From contig NC_084844.1 of the NCBI RefSeq assembly GCF_033115175.1, forward strand, positions 29,111,885-29,175,884: DNA of 64,000 bases, read 5' to 3'. This stretch comes from Lepus europaeus (Eukaryota; Chordata; Mammalia; Lagomorpha; Leporidae). The notes under the pieces are model-generated. The model searched no databases. It saw only the letters and a program-made list of their open reading frames with translations, and was not told the origin of the DNA. Within the stretch, counting starts at the first letter, position 1. Every line of letters begins with the position of its first letter. This document shows positions 35,492 through 45,716 of the stretch, piece after piece. The translations under genes and the position numbers were made by a program.

Positions 35492-36414
35492 GATTAAATA
35501 ATAATATATTAAATAATCTTAAACTCTGTCAGACAAGGCAAGGTTAAGATAAAATGTAATGGAGAAACTCAGGAAGAGCCAGGGAGATGCAAGAAAAATA
35601 AGCATAAGGATGATTTTAATAATTATTTAAAATAACATTATGTAGTTTTCTACTTTTGTGTAAATTAGGGATGAAAACTAAAATCCATTTTCTGCTTCCT
35701 ATGTACACAAAGAAAAACTGAACATGTTTACAGTAACTACCAAAATGATTACTCTGGGGAACAAAGAACAAGCTAGGGTGAAATGAATATGTACAGAATT
35801 GGAGCAATGCTTCTCAAAACACAGACTTTATAGTATTTTTTTTACATCATGACTATTTCAAAATAAACTTAAAAATAAAATGCTGCTGCTTTTTTAAAAA
35901 GTGCAAACAGTGTTTCATTAATTGCTCTTGAGAGTTCAAAATCATGGTATATGAGAAAGCATTAACTGGCAGAGTATCTTTTTTTTTTTTTCACAACATG
36001 GGAGAGCAATAAATAAAGAAAGGGAAAGAGGAAAGAAGAAACTGGCATGATTTTATAGGGCAAACACTGCTAGCCTACAGGGAATGAGAATATAACTGTC
36101 TGTTGGACATGAGAGTCTGTAGTGGTCACTGTGAAAGGGCATAGCAAGAAATCCCATAAGAGCACAAAACAACAGCATGAAAAAGGAAGGGAGAAGAAAG
36201 AAATCCTCCTCCTCCAAACAGTTGAGCAGTTAACTCTTTGAACTGAGAGATCCCTCAGAGAATCTACTATCAAAGATTAACTCTTCTCAGCAGCTAAAAA
36301 AAAGACACATGTGCACACACACACATGGTGCATACAATTTCAGAGTCAGCAAGCATGGAAACCTGTGTGTCTCAGGGGACAAGCCTCCACATTTTAACAG
36401 GGAAGACCCTCTGA
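35490..36414. other. Unassigned AT-rich DNA
   Basis: It contains A/T runs and a short (CA)n near 36310-36330. No gene or dispersed repeat recognised. Confidence 0.35.
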
Positions 36415-36530
36415 GCCCAAAAGAAGTGCCATTAAATCCCAGCTCTGGCACTTATGACTAAATGATTATTTAATTTCTCTGAGTCTCAAATCCTTATCTT
36501 TAAGACGGAGCTACTGTTTGTGTACTATTA
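36415..36530 (+). mobile_element. MIR SINE fragment
   Basis: 'aatcccagctctggcacttatgac', 'aatttctctgagtctcaaatc' and 'ttatctttaagacggag' match the sense MIR core in order. Confidence 0.65.
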
Positions 36531-38454
36531 GCATAGATGGTCACTTTAGCATGTTACAAAAGATTGTTATTACTCTAACACGGAGGCCATCAAGGCAGGC
36601 TTAAGAATTCCTCCGCTGGGTGAAGGGATAGCTTTGCCAAATCTTATCAGGGTAACTGATATCCAGCTCCAATTACTTTGGGACGAACTGGGATTCCTTT
36701 GAAATTCAGTGGTGAGTTCAGGGAAATCTTGAAGCATCTTAGATCTAATGCTATCCGGCTTGGCTTCACTTGTCTCAAAGAGCGGAAAGCGTAGTTTCAC
36801 TCACCCCTGCAAGAAGTCCCGTGTGTGCAAGCTTTGGTTCTATGAGACTTATATGAGCAGTGGCTGATAGTCTTAATAGTCTAACTAGCGACTTGAGACA
36901 CATGACAGCTTTGAGAGTCTGGCAGTGGTTTTTAAGGGTGCAAAGAACAGTTTGGGGTGGGAACATCTGCTGAGGCAGTGCTATTCTGACTGCTGTACAA
37001 GATGTATGATGATATGTAATTATGAGTCCTATGTCACTGGTAGCTTCAAGATATGAGGTACATTACCTAAAAACAGGGTGTTAAATTCTCCCTAATTTGA
37101 AGAGAGGAAAAAAAATCATGTCCTTATGAAATAATGCAAAGATTAATTTTTAAAAAGCTGCCACCTTTCCCTTACCTTTTTGACTCTGAAGGATTTTTTT
37201 TCCTGTTAAGAAAATATCAGTTCTAACAAACTAACATCTCAGAAAGGCTCACTAAGCAATAATGTCAGTGAGGCTTTCGTCTTTTATCCAATTTGCATAA
37301 TTATATAAAGAGAATGAAAATAAGACTGTAAATCATTTGAATCCTCTTTGTCATTCCACTTGGAATTCCACTCTAGTTGTTGCTTCCAACTCTTCCCACC
37401 TCCCTGTGGGTATTCAGAGATGAGCTATGAATGGCTGAACTTAAACTCTAATGGCTTCACTTGTGGAAACCACTGAATGGCTGTGTAGCTAACTTACAGC
37501 GCATGATTAATACCCATGCTTCCATTCTTTTTCTGTTCTACCATGCATCTGTTTTTCAGAAAACAAAAGGGATGGGCTGAGATTGAAATGACAGGTAACC
37601 AACTGACAACAGGTAGTCTTGAGGAAGTAGGTGATGAGCTCATTTTTCATGGTTCTTCACCTTTCAGATTAATAACTATTGCGTTATCAGTGTAATACCA
37701 GTACCTCCTACTTATGCCCTGAAATTTGCCCACTTCACTGCCATGGAATGTAGCAATTAGGAGGATGGTTCTAATGATGTCAATGTTCAGCTACAGCTGT
37801 TTCAGTGATCAAAACCTTCCAAATCAGCTCCCTTTTCCTAAGAATGAATTTTTTCAGTATCAACTGTCTCTTTCAAAATCTTAGTGACTGGTGTATTTAC
37901 TTTACTCAGTGTTTTTTGTCTACCAATAACCATGCCTCCTGTTCTTTTCAGGTTCCAGTTCCCAGGTTTGCTTTCCTGCCACAACCTACCCTCTCAAGGC
38001 GATGGCAGTCACTTTGAGCTTACTGCACCTTGTAAGCAGACTATGCTCTGAGTATGTTCTTTTCCCTAAGACAAGGTGTATTTAGCCCAATTTTCACACT
38101 GTGAGGCCTCAAAACATTTGATTTTTCTCATAGTTCAGGGGCCTGAATTTTTTTGCTAATGTCTGGCCTTTGTTCTGCATGTACCCTGGCCATCCTCTCC
38201 AGGTTTATCTCTTGTGTTTAACACTTGCTATGGACATCCAACATTAACCAACTCATATTTCCAAGGTTTTGTTTTTCAAATTTCAATCTTTTTAACAGGG
38301 AAAACATCTCTTGCCTTCCCGGGTACTACAGGCAGAATTTCATCATATGTTTTGCTCTTGCTTAACATAAATCATTATCTTTTCAGCCTCTAAGATGGGT
38401 TAGTTTCAGTAGGCCGGTGTTGTACATTTTAGATTTTGTTATGGCACTTACCAC
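36531..38454. other. Low-copy DNA, including a CpG-retaining block
   Basis: Nearly 2 kb without a nameable repeat. 36575-36895 keeps about eight CpGs while its flanks are CpG-poor, and contains a CTTATCAGG GATA-type word near 36644. Open frames here lack family motifs. Confidence 0.35.
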
Positions 38455-38800
38455 TTCCAGAGCCAGTTTGTCCTCTGATCAGATTAGGTTAGGCTGTGCT
38501 CGGATAAGAGCATTGAAAATTCAGCAGCTAAATATACTAAGGTTATTTTGTGTCTTGCTCTCTGCTGTTCCGTGTCCAAATAGGTCAGTCCTGGGTTCTG
38601 CTGATCAATGTCACTTGGTTAACCAGCGTAAAATAAGCTCTTCACTGGCACAGCTACGGTATCTTTGGAACCTGACTGGTTTATTGGGCTTTTTTTGGAC
38701 CCACTTCAGAAGAATACAGGGAATAGGAAACTGACATAAATGACACCTGTCACCTCTGTTCATGGACTATTTGTCAGGACTAGTTCCTTGTCTCTGCATG
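38455..38800. mobile_element. Possible ancient LTR-like repeat
   Basis: 'gttaggctgtgctcgg', 'gggttctgctgatcaatgtcac' and 'gacacctgtcacctctg' resemble, in order, a widespread ancient mammalian LTR-type repeat. The resemblance is weak and the family and strand are uncertain. Confidence 0.3.
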
Positions 38801-39668
38801 ACTGAACAAGAGCTGAACTGTGCAGCAAATATGTGGCTAGTAATTAAGCAGCAAATACCTGCCACATTGTAGATAAAACTCCCTGATCAATGACTTCATA
38901 GCTTGTTCATCTAAGATTTGTTTGGCTTCCCTTATTCTCATAATTCCTTCAGTATTTCATTAAAGTTCTATCTGAATTTCCAAACTTCCCTATAAGCTTC
39001 TAATATCCAATCCAATATAGATTTAATTTCTCTCATTCATTAAAGTCTAAATCTTATCATTCAGATCACTTCAATGGCTTCATAGTTATAGTTTTATTAG
39101 AAAATAAGTGATAAGAGATAGACTATTAGACATATGCAAAGAAAATATGAAACTGCAATTTCTGAGCCTTGAAGCAATGAAATGACAAGAGCTGGAATAA
39201 ATCATACTCTGAAATAGGAACAGAGAATTGAACCTTGAGAATGACCACTGATGTATTATGTTAATAATAGATTGCAATGTCTCTTTAAAAGTTATGACTT
39301 TGGCTTGTCAACTACAAACACTGAAGTTAAAAAAAATGAAGGCCTATAACCATTTCTACCATTCATGCACAATTAGTAATAGTGACTTATTACTCTCATT
39401 GATATGCTATAGATGATACATATGGGATTTCTATACCAACCTAAGACTGAGAAACAAATATTACCTGGGAAAGAAAAGGTAGGCATGATTATAGAGCTAA
39501 GAGCTGAAAGATGAATTAGAATCTATTGCCCCAATTCAGCATCTTGAATACTGACATGGGAGAAGTCCAAAGGAGTTTCAATACTCAGTAACTCTTAAGA
39601 ATGAAGTTCTCAGAATGATCAAACATCCTGGTTAGTATGTTCTCTGATTATTAAGTATGGAATATTAG
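38801..39668. other. Unassigned AT-rich DNA
   Basis: Nothing recognised up to the GAATATTAG direct repeat that bounds the next SINE. Confidence 0.35.
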
Positions 39669-39977
39669 TTTTTTTAAAGATTTATTTATATGAAAGAGTT
39701 ACAGGGAGAGGTAGAGAGAGAGTGAGGTTTTCCATTCGCTGTTTCACTCCCCAAATGGCCTTAACAGCCAGAGCTCAGCTGATCCGAATCCAGGAGCTTC
39801 TTCTGGGTCTCACATGGGTACAGGGGCCCAAGCACTTGGACCATCCTATGCTATTTTCCCAAGCACATTAGCAGGGAGCTGGATTGGAAATGGAGCAGCT
39901 GGGACTCAAACTGGTTCCCACATGGAATGCCAGTGCTGCAGGCCGAGGCTTTAACCTGCTGGGCCACAGCACCGGTA
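39669..39977 (-). mobile_element. CSINE, antisense, with target duplication
   Basis: 'tttttttaaagatttatttat' is the tail complement. The reverse-complemented body ends 'gctgggccacagcaccgg'. GAATATTAG occurs at 39660-39668 and 39981-39989, the target duplication. Confidence 0.93.
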
Positions 39978-40189
39978 CCAGAATATTAGCCTTTAAAGGA
40001 CTGAGATAGGATAGAATCTATTTTTTCATTTAATAATTTAAAGCAACTTAATACTTCTTTGATAATTCAAAGAAATGTTATTTCGTCATGAAGAACCATG
40101 GAAAGGGAAACTCATCTGAAGTAAATTTTAATTCACGATCATTGACTGTTATGAAACTAATGCAAATACTTCAACAAAGTCTCTTAGTG

Positions 40190-40330
40190 TTTTTCACATA
40201 TTTAATTGGGATAAATAGGCACAATAGGAAGCTTACTATATTAACCATTTTTAGTGTACAGTTTAATAGTGTTTGGTACACTGAAACTGTTGTGTGACCA
40301 ATCCCCTGAACTCTTTCAATATTGCAACCT
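40190..40330 (-). mobile_element. Ancient L1 3'-end fragment, antisense
   Basis: 'ttaaccatttttagtgtacagttta' followed by 'ggtacactgaaactgttgtgtgacc' is the complement of the 3' end of old L1M-type elements. 40515-40650 ('caacagattcaatatgctttg') may be another old L1 3' end. Confidence 0.55.
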
Positions 40331-40869
40331 AAGTATTGGTTTTCAGTGCTGGAAATAGTAACTGTCAAATAAGATAACATACATGAAATATTTACTTTGC
40401 AACCTGGTACAGAGAGGAAGTTCAAATGGCAACTATTTTTGTTTTTCTGTACTTTCTTTACAATGAGGTGATATGGATTTCTAAGGTGACCTATCTCAGA
40501 TATGCATCCCACCTAAGTTTGTTTTTATTTTAATTTTAATTAATTTCAACAGATTCAATATGCTTTGTAGATACAAGTATGAGAGCATAATGCTATTCCC
40601 TTCCTTTGCCCAGTACATTTCTCACAGGTGTCTTGTGGATTAACTCACATAGTGAGTGCATAGACAAGTGTGTCAAGAGAAAAGAAGATGGGTAAATGAG
40701 AATGAATATTTGAGGGATCTTCATGCAAAAGTCTGAAACTGGTACTGTTAACAGAAGGGATTAATGAGAGATTAGAAAGAAGACAGGATGAAGAGATATT
40801 GGGCCTGCACTATGATGAATGAGAGGAAGATTCGAAGCCAGGTCTTAAACTATCAGTTCCCTCACACCA

Positions 40870-40990
40870 CACACAACACCCCCATACACACATAATTACA
40901 TCTCAGACAGTAAAAACTTAATCAACATCACACAGTAAAGCTGGTATTCAAAGTCAGTTCTTAGTTCTAGAACAATCTCATCCCATTGCC
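40870..40990 (-). mobile_element. MIR SINE fragment, antisense
   Basis: 'aacttaatcaacatcacacagtaaagctgg' followed by 'attcaaagtcag' resembles the complement of the MIR core. Weak. Confidence 0.4.
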
Positions 40991-42331
40991 TCTTGCCTTA
41001 AACCATTTTTTAGCAAAAAAAAAAAAAATCACACAAGTTTACCTTTTTTTTTTTTATCCATTACTATTAAAGGCCTTTAAAATAGATGCTAATAATCACC
41101 AGCATTTTCTCTCTTCAGATTATCATTGAATATAAAAGAAATAGCAAACATTAAGTAATTAATTCTTCTTCTTTTTTAAATAATACCATTGAAATTAAAG
41201 CAAAGGGAAATGCTTTCAGGAACTCTCTTTTGCTTAAAATGCTTCACAGAACTTCAAGTAAGCCTTACACAAGGGGACTATTCAGCTTCTGCCCAAATTA
41301 TTTAATTGTATCTTGGGGCCTTAGTGTATTAGAAAATGTAACAAGGAGGTGGAGATGTATCATAAAATCTGTATTTTAAAGAAATTTTTAACTCGGAGTA
41401 AATGAAGGGAAAAGGGAATCAATTACACTTGGGTATGTAATTTGAATAAATAAAAATGCCAGAATGATTGAAGCTCATATATTCAGTATGGTAGAATGAG
41501 TCTGATAGTGGGTGACTGCATTTTAATAATATGAATACAGGAGCAAAACCACACAAAAAGAATAAAAGAGAGAAAGAGAATAGAAGTTATGCTAATAGCT
41601 GTAAATATTTTTAAACAAAGAAATGGTGTACAATTGCAAAACATATATATTATGATTAAAAAGCTAGAATGATCTCTGACAGAGAAAGGAAAGTCCACTT
41701 AAATTTGCTGGGAGAAAACTGAGCAACGAAGAAAAGAACATGTGGCATGTTCCTGTCACCTAGGAAGGAGACATGTTTTTACCTTACCATCATGAAAACC
41801 AGTTTTGTTGAAGATTGGCTATAAATGAATTTTCAAGCTAAAGGGCTGGTTTACACAAAATTAAAAATTAATTATTATGCCTTTTGTATTTTTTGAAGTT
41901 TCCTTCCTGTTGAGTGTGTATTGATTTTGTACCATCGAAAAATCAGAAGTTGAGCACTCACAAGTTGGAGACCAATGATATGTTCTTACTAGTAAAAATA
42001 TAATAATCACTTTTTACTTGCTTTATTTTAATATTAAATTGATACTATATCTAGGTGCTGGTAAAATTTGTGAGGATTGACAAGACATTCATTTGAAGAA
42101 AGAGAATTTTAACAAAGTACCAGAGGATGTTATTGAGTTATATCAAATGTGAGACTACTACTATACATGAGCTAATGTTAGCTCTGAGAATGCAAAATAT
42201 TTTTTGTGAGGAACAAAAAAATAAAATAAAATAATTTAACTCTGGTAAGGTAAAAAAATAATGAATAATCATCTTGTTTTCATTGCCTAATAAAAGATAC
42301 ATAGTAAATATTCCCCTAATGTGAAGTTTAT
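40991..42331. other. AT-rich unassigned DNA
   Basis: Mostly A/T-rich with several homopolymer runs (41017-41030 A, 41046-41056 T). No gene. Confidence 0.35.
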
Positions 42332-42332
42332 A

Positions 42333-42416
42333 AACATGTTTATTATTATAATATGTAATATATATTACATAATATATAATTAATATATAATATATAATTA
42401 TAATAATAAACATGTT
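42333..42416. repeat. AT-rich inverted repeat (20-bp arms, cruciform-prone)
   Basis: AACATGTTTATTATTATAAT (42333-42352) has its exact reverse complement at 42397-42416. The 44-bp spacer is almost all A and T and contains a further perfect 18-bp palindrome, ATGTAATATATATTACAT (42353-42370). The whole 84 bp can fold on itself almost completely. No gene is associated. Confidence 0.93.
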
Positions 42417-42642
42417 ACTATTATAAGAAAGAATTAAAAAATATATTTGTAGTGTACTCAAAACATGGATGGGCAAAACATATGGATGGACATACAGCTT
42501 AAAGGGAGAAAAGCTCAGCAAAATAGTTGTTGGATCATTTTACACAGAACTGGATAAATAAGAGATTAGAAGTAGTGTGACAACTGACCTAAATCCATGC
42601 AATAACTGATTTGAATCAGGAAATCATAGAAATGGAATCCTT

Positions 42643-42971
42643 GGGGATGCCATTGTGACACAGTGGTTAAGCTGCAGCCTGCAATGCCAGCATCTCACAT
42701 TAAAGTGCCTGTTTGAATTCCAGATGCTTCACTTTTGAGTCAGCTCTCTGCTAATGTATGTGGAAGTAGCAGAAGATGGCCCAAGTCCTTCCGTCATTGT
42801 ACCCATGTAGAAGATCCCAAATGGAATTTCAGACTCCTGGCTTCACCTAGGCACAGTCTCAACCATTGTGGCCATTTGGGATGGCAACCAGCTTAGGAAA
42901 GATAACTCATTGTTTCTCTGACTCTCTCTGTCTCTAGAACTCTGACTTCTGCATAAATAAACTTTTAAAAT
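42643..42971 (+). mobile_element. Old CSINE, first of a tandem pair
   Basis: The head GGGGATGCCATTGTGACACA and a diverged body end in 'gcataaataaacttttaaaa'. ATGGAATCCTT (42632-42642) precedes it and ATGGAGTCCTT (42972-42982) follows it: the target duplication. Confidence 0.9.
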
Positions 42972-42982
42972 ATGGAGTCCTT

Positions 42983-43314
42983 GGGGCTGGCATTGTGACA
43001 TAATAGGATAAGCCTCTGCCTGCAATGCTGGCATCCCATATGGGTGCAGGATCAAGTCTGGGCTACTCTGCTTCCCATCTAGATATCTTCTGATGTATTC
43101 GGGCAAACAGTGGAAGATGACCCAAGTGCGTGGGCCCCTGTATTCATGTGGGAGACCCAGAAGAAGTTCTGGGCTCCTGGCTGCAGGATACCCCAGCTCC
43201 AGCTGTTCAGGCCATTTGGTGAGTGACCCAGTGGATAGGAAGATCTCTGATTGTTTCTTCCTCTTTCTCCATGACCCTGCCTTTCAAGTCAATAAATTAA
43301 ATCTTTTTAGAAAA
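42983..43314 (+). mobile_element. CSINE, second of a tandem pair
   Basis: The head GGGGCTGGCATTGTGACATA directly follows ATGGAGTCCTT (42972-42982). The element ends before TTGGAGTCCTT (43315-43325). It used one duplicated copy of the same target site as the first SINE of the pair. Confidence 0.92.
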
Positions 43315-43354
43315 TTGGAGTCCTTAATTATCTGTGCATGGTGAAACTAGTCAT

Positions 43355-43369
43355 CTTCACTTAATTTTT
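43355..43369 (+). repeat. Left target duplication of the L1
   Basis: CTTCACTTAATTTTT, identical to 49247-49261. It lies beyond the 3' end of the antisense L1 at 43370-49246. Confidence 0.95.
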
Positions 43370-43393
43370 TTCCAATCTGTATGCCTTTTATTT

Positions 43394-44745
43394 CTTTTTT
43401 TTTATTTAATAAATGTAAACTTACAAAGTGCAACTTTTGCATTGCTGTGGCTCCCCCCCAACTTCCCTTGCACTCGCAGCCATCTCATCTCCTACTCCCT
43501 CTCCCATCCCACTCTTCATCAAGTTTCATTTTCAATTATCTTTATATACAGAAGATCAACTTAATATATATTAGGCAAATATTTCAACAGACTGCACCCA
43601 CACAACTGCACAAGATATAGAGTACTGTTTGACTAGTAGTTTTATCGTTAACTTTCATAGTAAAACACATTAAGGACAGAGATCCTACGTGGGGAGCATG
43701 TGCACAGTGACTCCCATTGTTGATTTAACAATTGACTCTTAATTATGACGTCAGTAATCACCCAAGGCTCTTGCCATGAGCTGTCGAGGCTATGGAAGCC
43801 CCTTGAGTTCACCAGCTCTGAACTTGTTTAGTCAAGGCCATATCACAGTGGAGGTTCCTTCCTCCCTTCAGAGAAAGGTGCCTCCTTCTTTGATGGCCCG
43901 TTCTTTCTGCTGGGATCTTGTTCACCGAGATCTTTCATTTAGGTTGTTTTTGCCACAGTGTCTGGCTTTCCATGCCTGTGAGACTCTCATGGGCCTTTTA
44001 GCCAGATCCAAATGCCCCAAGGGTTGATTCTGAGGTCAGAGTGCTGTTTAGGGCATTTGCTATACTATGAGTTTGCTGTGTGTCCTGCTTCCCCCGCAGG
44101 ATCATTCTCTCCCTTTTAATTCTATCCTTCATTATTTGCAGACACTGGTCTTATTTGTGAAATTTCTTCGACACTTACCCTATCTTTTTGACCAAATATG
44201 TACTTAAACGTCACTTTAACAAGTGAGATGGCATTGGTACATGCCACCTTGATAAGACTGAATTGGAATCCCTTGGTACATTTCTAGCTCCACCATTGGA
44301 GGTAAGTCCAAGTGAGCATGTGTCGACCTGTATATCTCCTCCCCTTATTCCCAATCTTATATTTAACAGAGATCACTTTTCTGTTAATTTTAAACGCCTA
44401 AGGATAATTGTGTATTAATTACAGAGTTCAACCAATGGAATTAAGTAGAACAAAACAACAACAAAATACTAAAAGGATTAAAATAGTAAGTTGTTCCTCA
44501 ATAGTCAAGACAAGGGCTGATCATATTGTTTCTCATAGTGTCCATTTCACTTCAACGGGTTTCCTTTTTGGTGCTCAGTTAGTTGTCATCAATCAGGGAG
44601 AACATATGATATTTGTCCCTTTTGGACTGGCTTATTTCACTCAGCATGATATTTTCCAGATTCCTCCATTATGTTGCAAATGACCAGATTTCATTGTTTT
44701 TTACTGCTGTATAGTATTCTATGGAGTACATATCCCATAATTTCT
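43394..44745 (-). other. L1 3'UTR and tail
   Basis: About 1.3 kb between the ORF2 stop region and the T-run complement of the poly(A) tail (43394-43403). The C-run at 43451-43459 is the remnant of the G-rich polypurine tract typical of mammalian L1 3'UTRs. Parts near 43500-43640 align by eye with the younger nested L1 end at 45560-45700. Confidence 0.85.
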
Positions 44746-45440
44746 TTATCTAGTCTTCTGTTGATAGGCATTTAGGTTGATTCCATGTCTTAGCTTTTGT
44801 GAATTGAGCTGCAATAAACATTGAGGTGCAAATGGATTTTTTTTTTCCCATTTAATCCCCTTTGGGTAAATTCCAAGGAGTGGGATGGCTGGGTCATGTG
44901 GTAGGGATATATTCAGGTTTCTGAGGACTCTCCAAACTGCCTTCCATAGTGGCTTTACCAGTTTGCATTCCCACCAACAGTGGATTAGTGCCCCTTTTTC
45001 CCCACACCCTTGGCAGCATCTGTTGTTGGTTGATTTCTGTATGTAAGCCATTCTCACCGGGGTGAGGTGAAACCTCATTGTGGTTTTGATTTGCATTTCC
45101 CTGATGGCTAGGGATCCTGAGCATTTTTTCATGTGTCTGTTGGCCATTTGGATTTCCTCTTTTGAAAAATGTCTGTTAAGGTCCTTGGCCCATCTTTTTA
45201 TTGGGTTGTTTGTTTTGTTGCTGTGGAGTTTCTTGATCATTTTATAGATTCTAGCTGTAAATCCTTTATCAGTTATGTAGTTTGCAAATAACTTATCCTG
45301 TTCTGTTGGTTCGCTTCCCTGACTGTTTCTTTTGGTGTAAAGAAACTTTTCAATTTGAGGTAATCCCATTTGTTTATTTTATCTTTGATTACTCATGCCT
45401 CTGGGGTCTTTTCCAGGAATTCTTTGCCTGCTCCAATGTC

Positions 45441-45716
45441 TTTTTTTTTTTTAACTTTTATTTAATGTATATAAATTTCCAGTATACAGCTTATGGATTA
45501 CAATGGCTTCCCCTTCCCATAATTTCCCTCCCACCCGCAACCCTCCCCTCTCCCGCTCCATCTCCCTTTCCATTCACATCAAGATTCATTTTCAATTCTA
45601 TTTATATACAGAAGATCAATTTAGTATAAATACTTCAACAGTTTGCACCCACATAGAAACACAAAGTGAAACATACTGTTTGAGTACTAGTTATAGCATT
45701 AAATCAAAATGTACTC
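45441..45716 (-). mobile_element. Nested, 5'-truncated younger L1 3' end
   Basis: A 12-nt T run, then about 265 bp of L1 3'UTR, inserted into ORF2 of the host L1. TGTCTT at 45437-45442 and 45717-45722 is a short target duplication. Removing the insert rejoins L1 coding sequence on both sides ('aagaca' + 'ttggagcagg' in L1 sense). The subfamily differs from the host 3' end at 43394-43700. It carries a longer, cleaner G-rich tract in sense orientation. Confidence 0.9.
45515..45570 (-). other. Predicted G-quadruplex tract in nested L1 3'UTR
   Basis: The C-rich plus strand gives, in L1 sense, a series of at least six GGG/GGGG runs separated by 1-6 nt. This fits the known conserved polypurine G-quadruplex motif of mammalian L1 3'UTRs. 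Confidence 0.75.

Noticed and set aside
36570-36966. Two minus-strand frames (76 and 63 codons) that look protein-like
   Set aside because: The 76-codon frame begins at a GTG rather than ATG, shows no family motif, and no partner exon could be found. Kept only as a weak cryptic-exon note.
42138-42521. 127-codon minus-strand frame
   Set aside because: It crosses the AT-rich palindrome and is rich in Ile, Tyr and Leu, as expected from AT-only DNA; no family resemblance.
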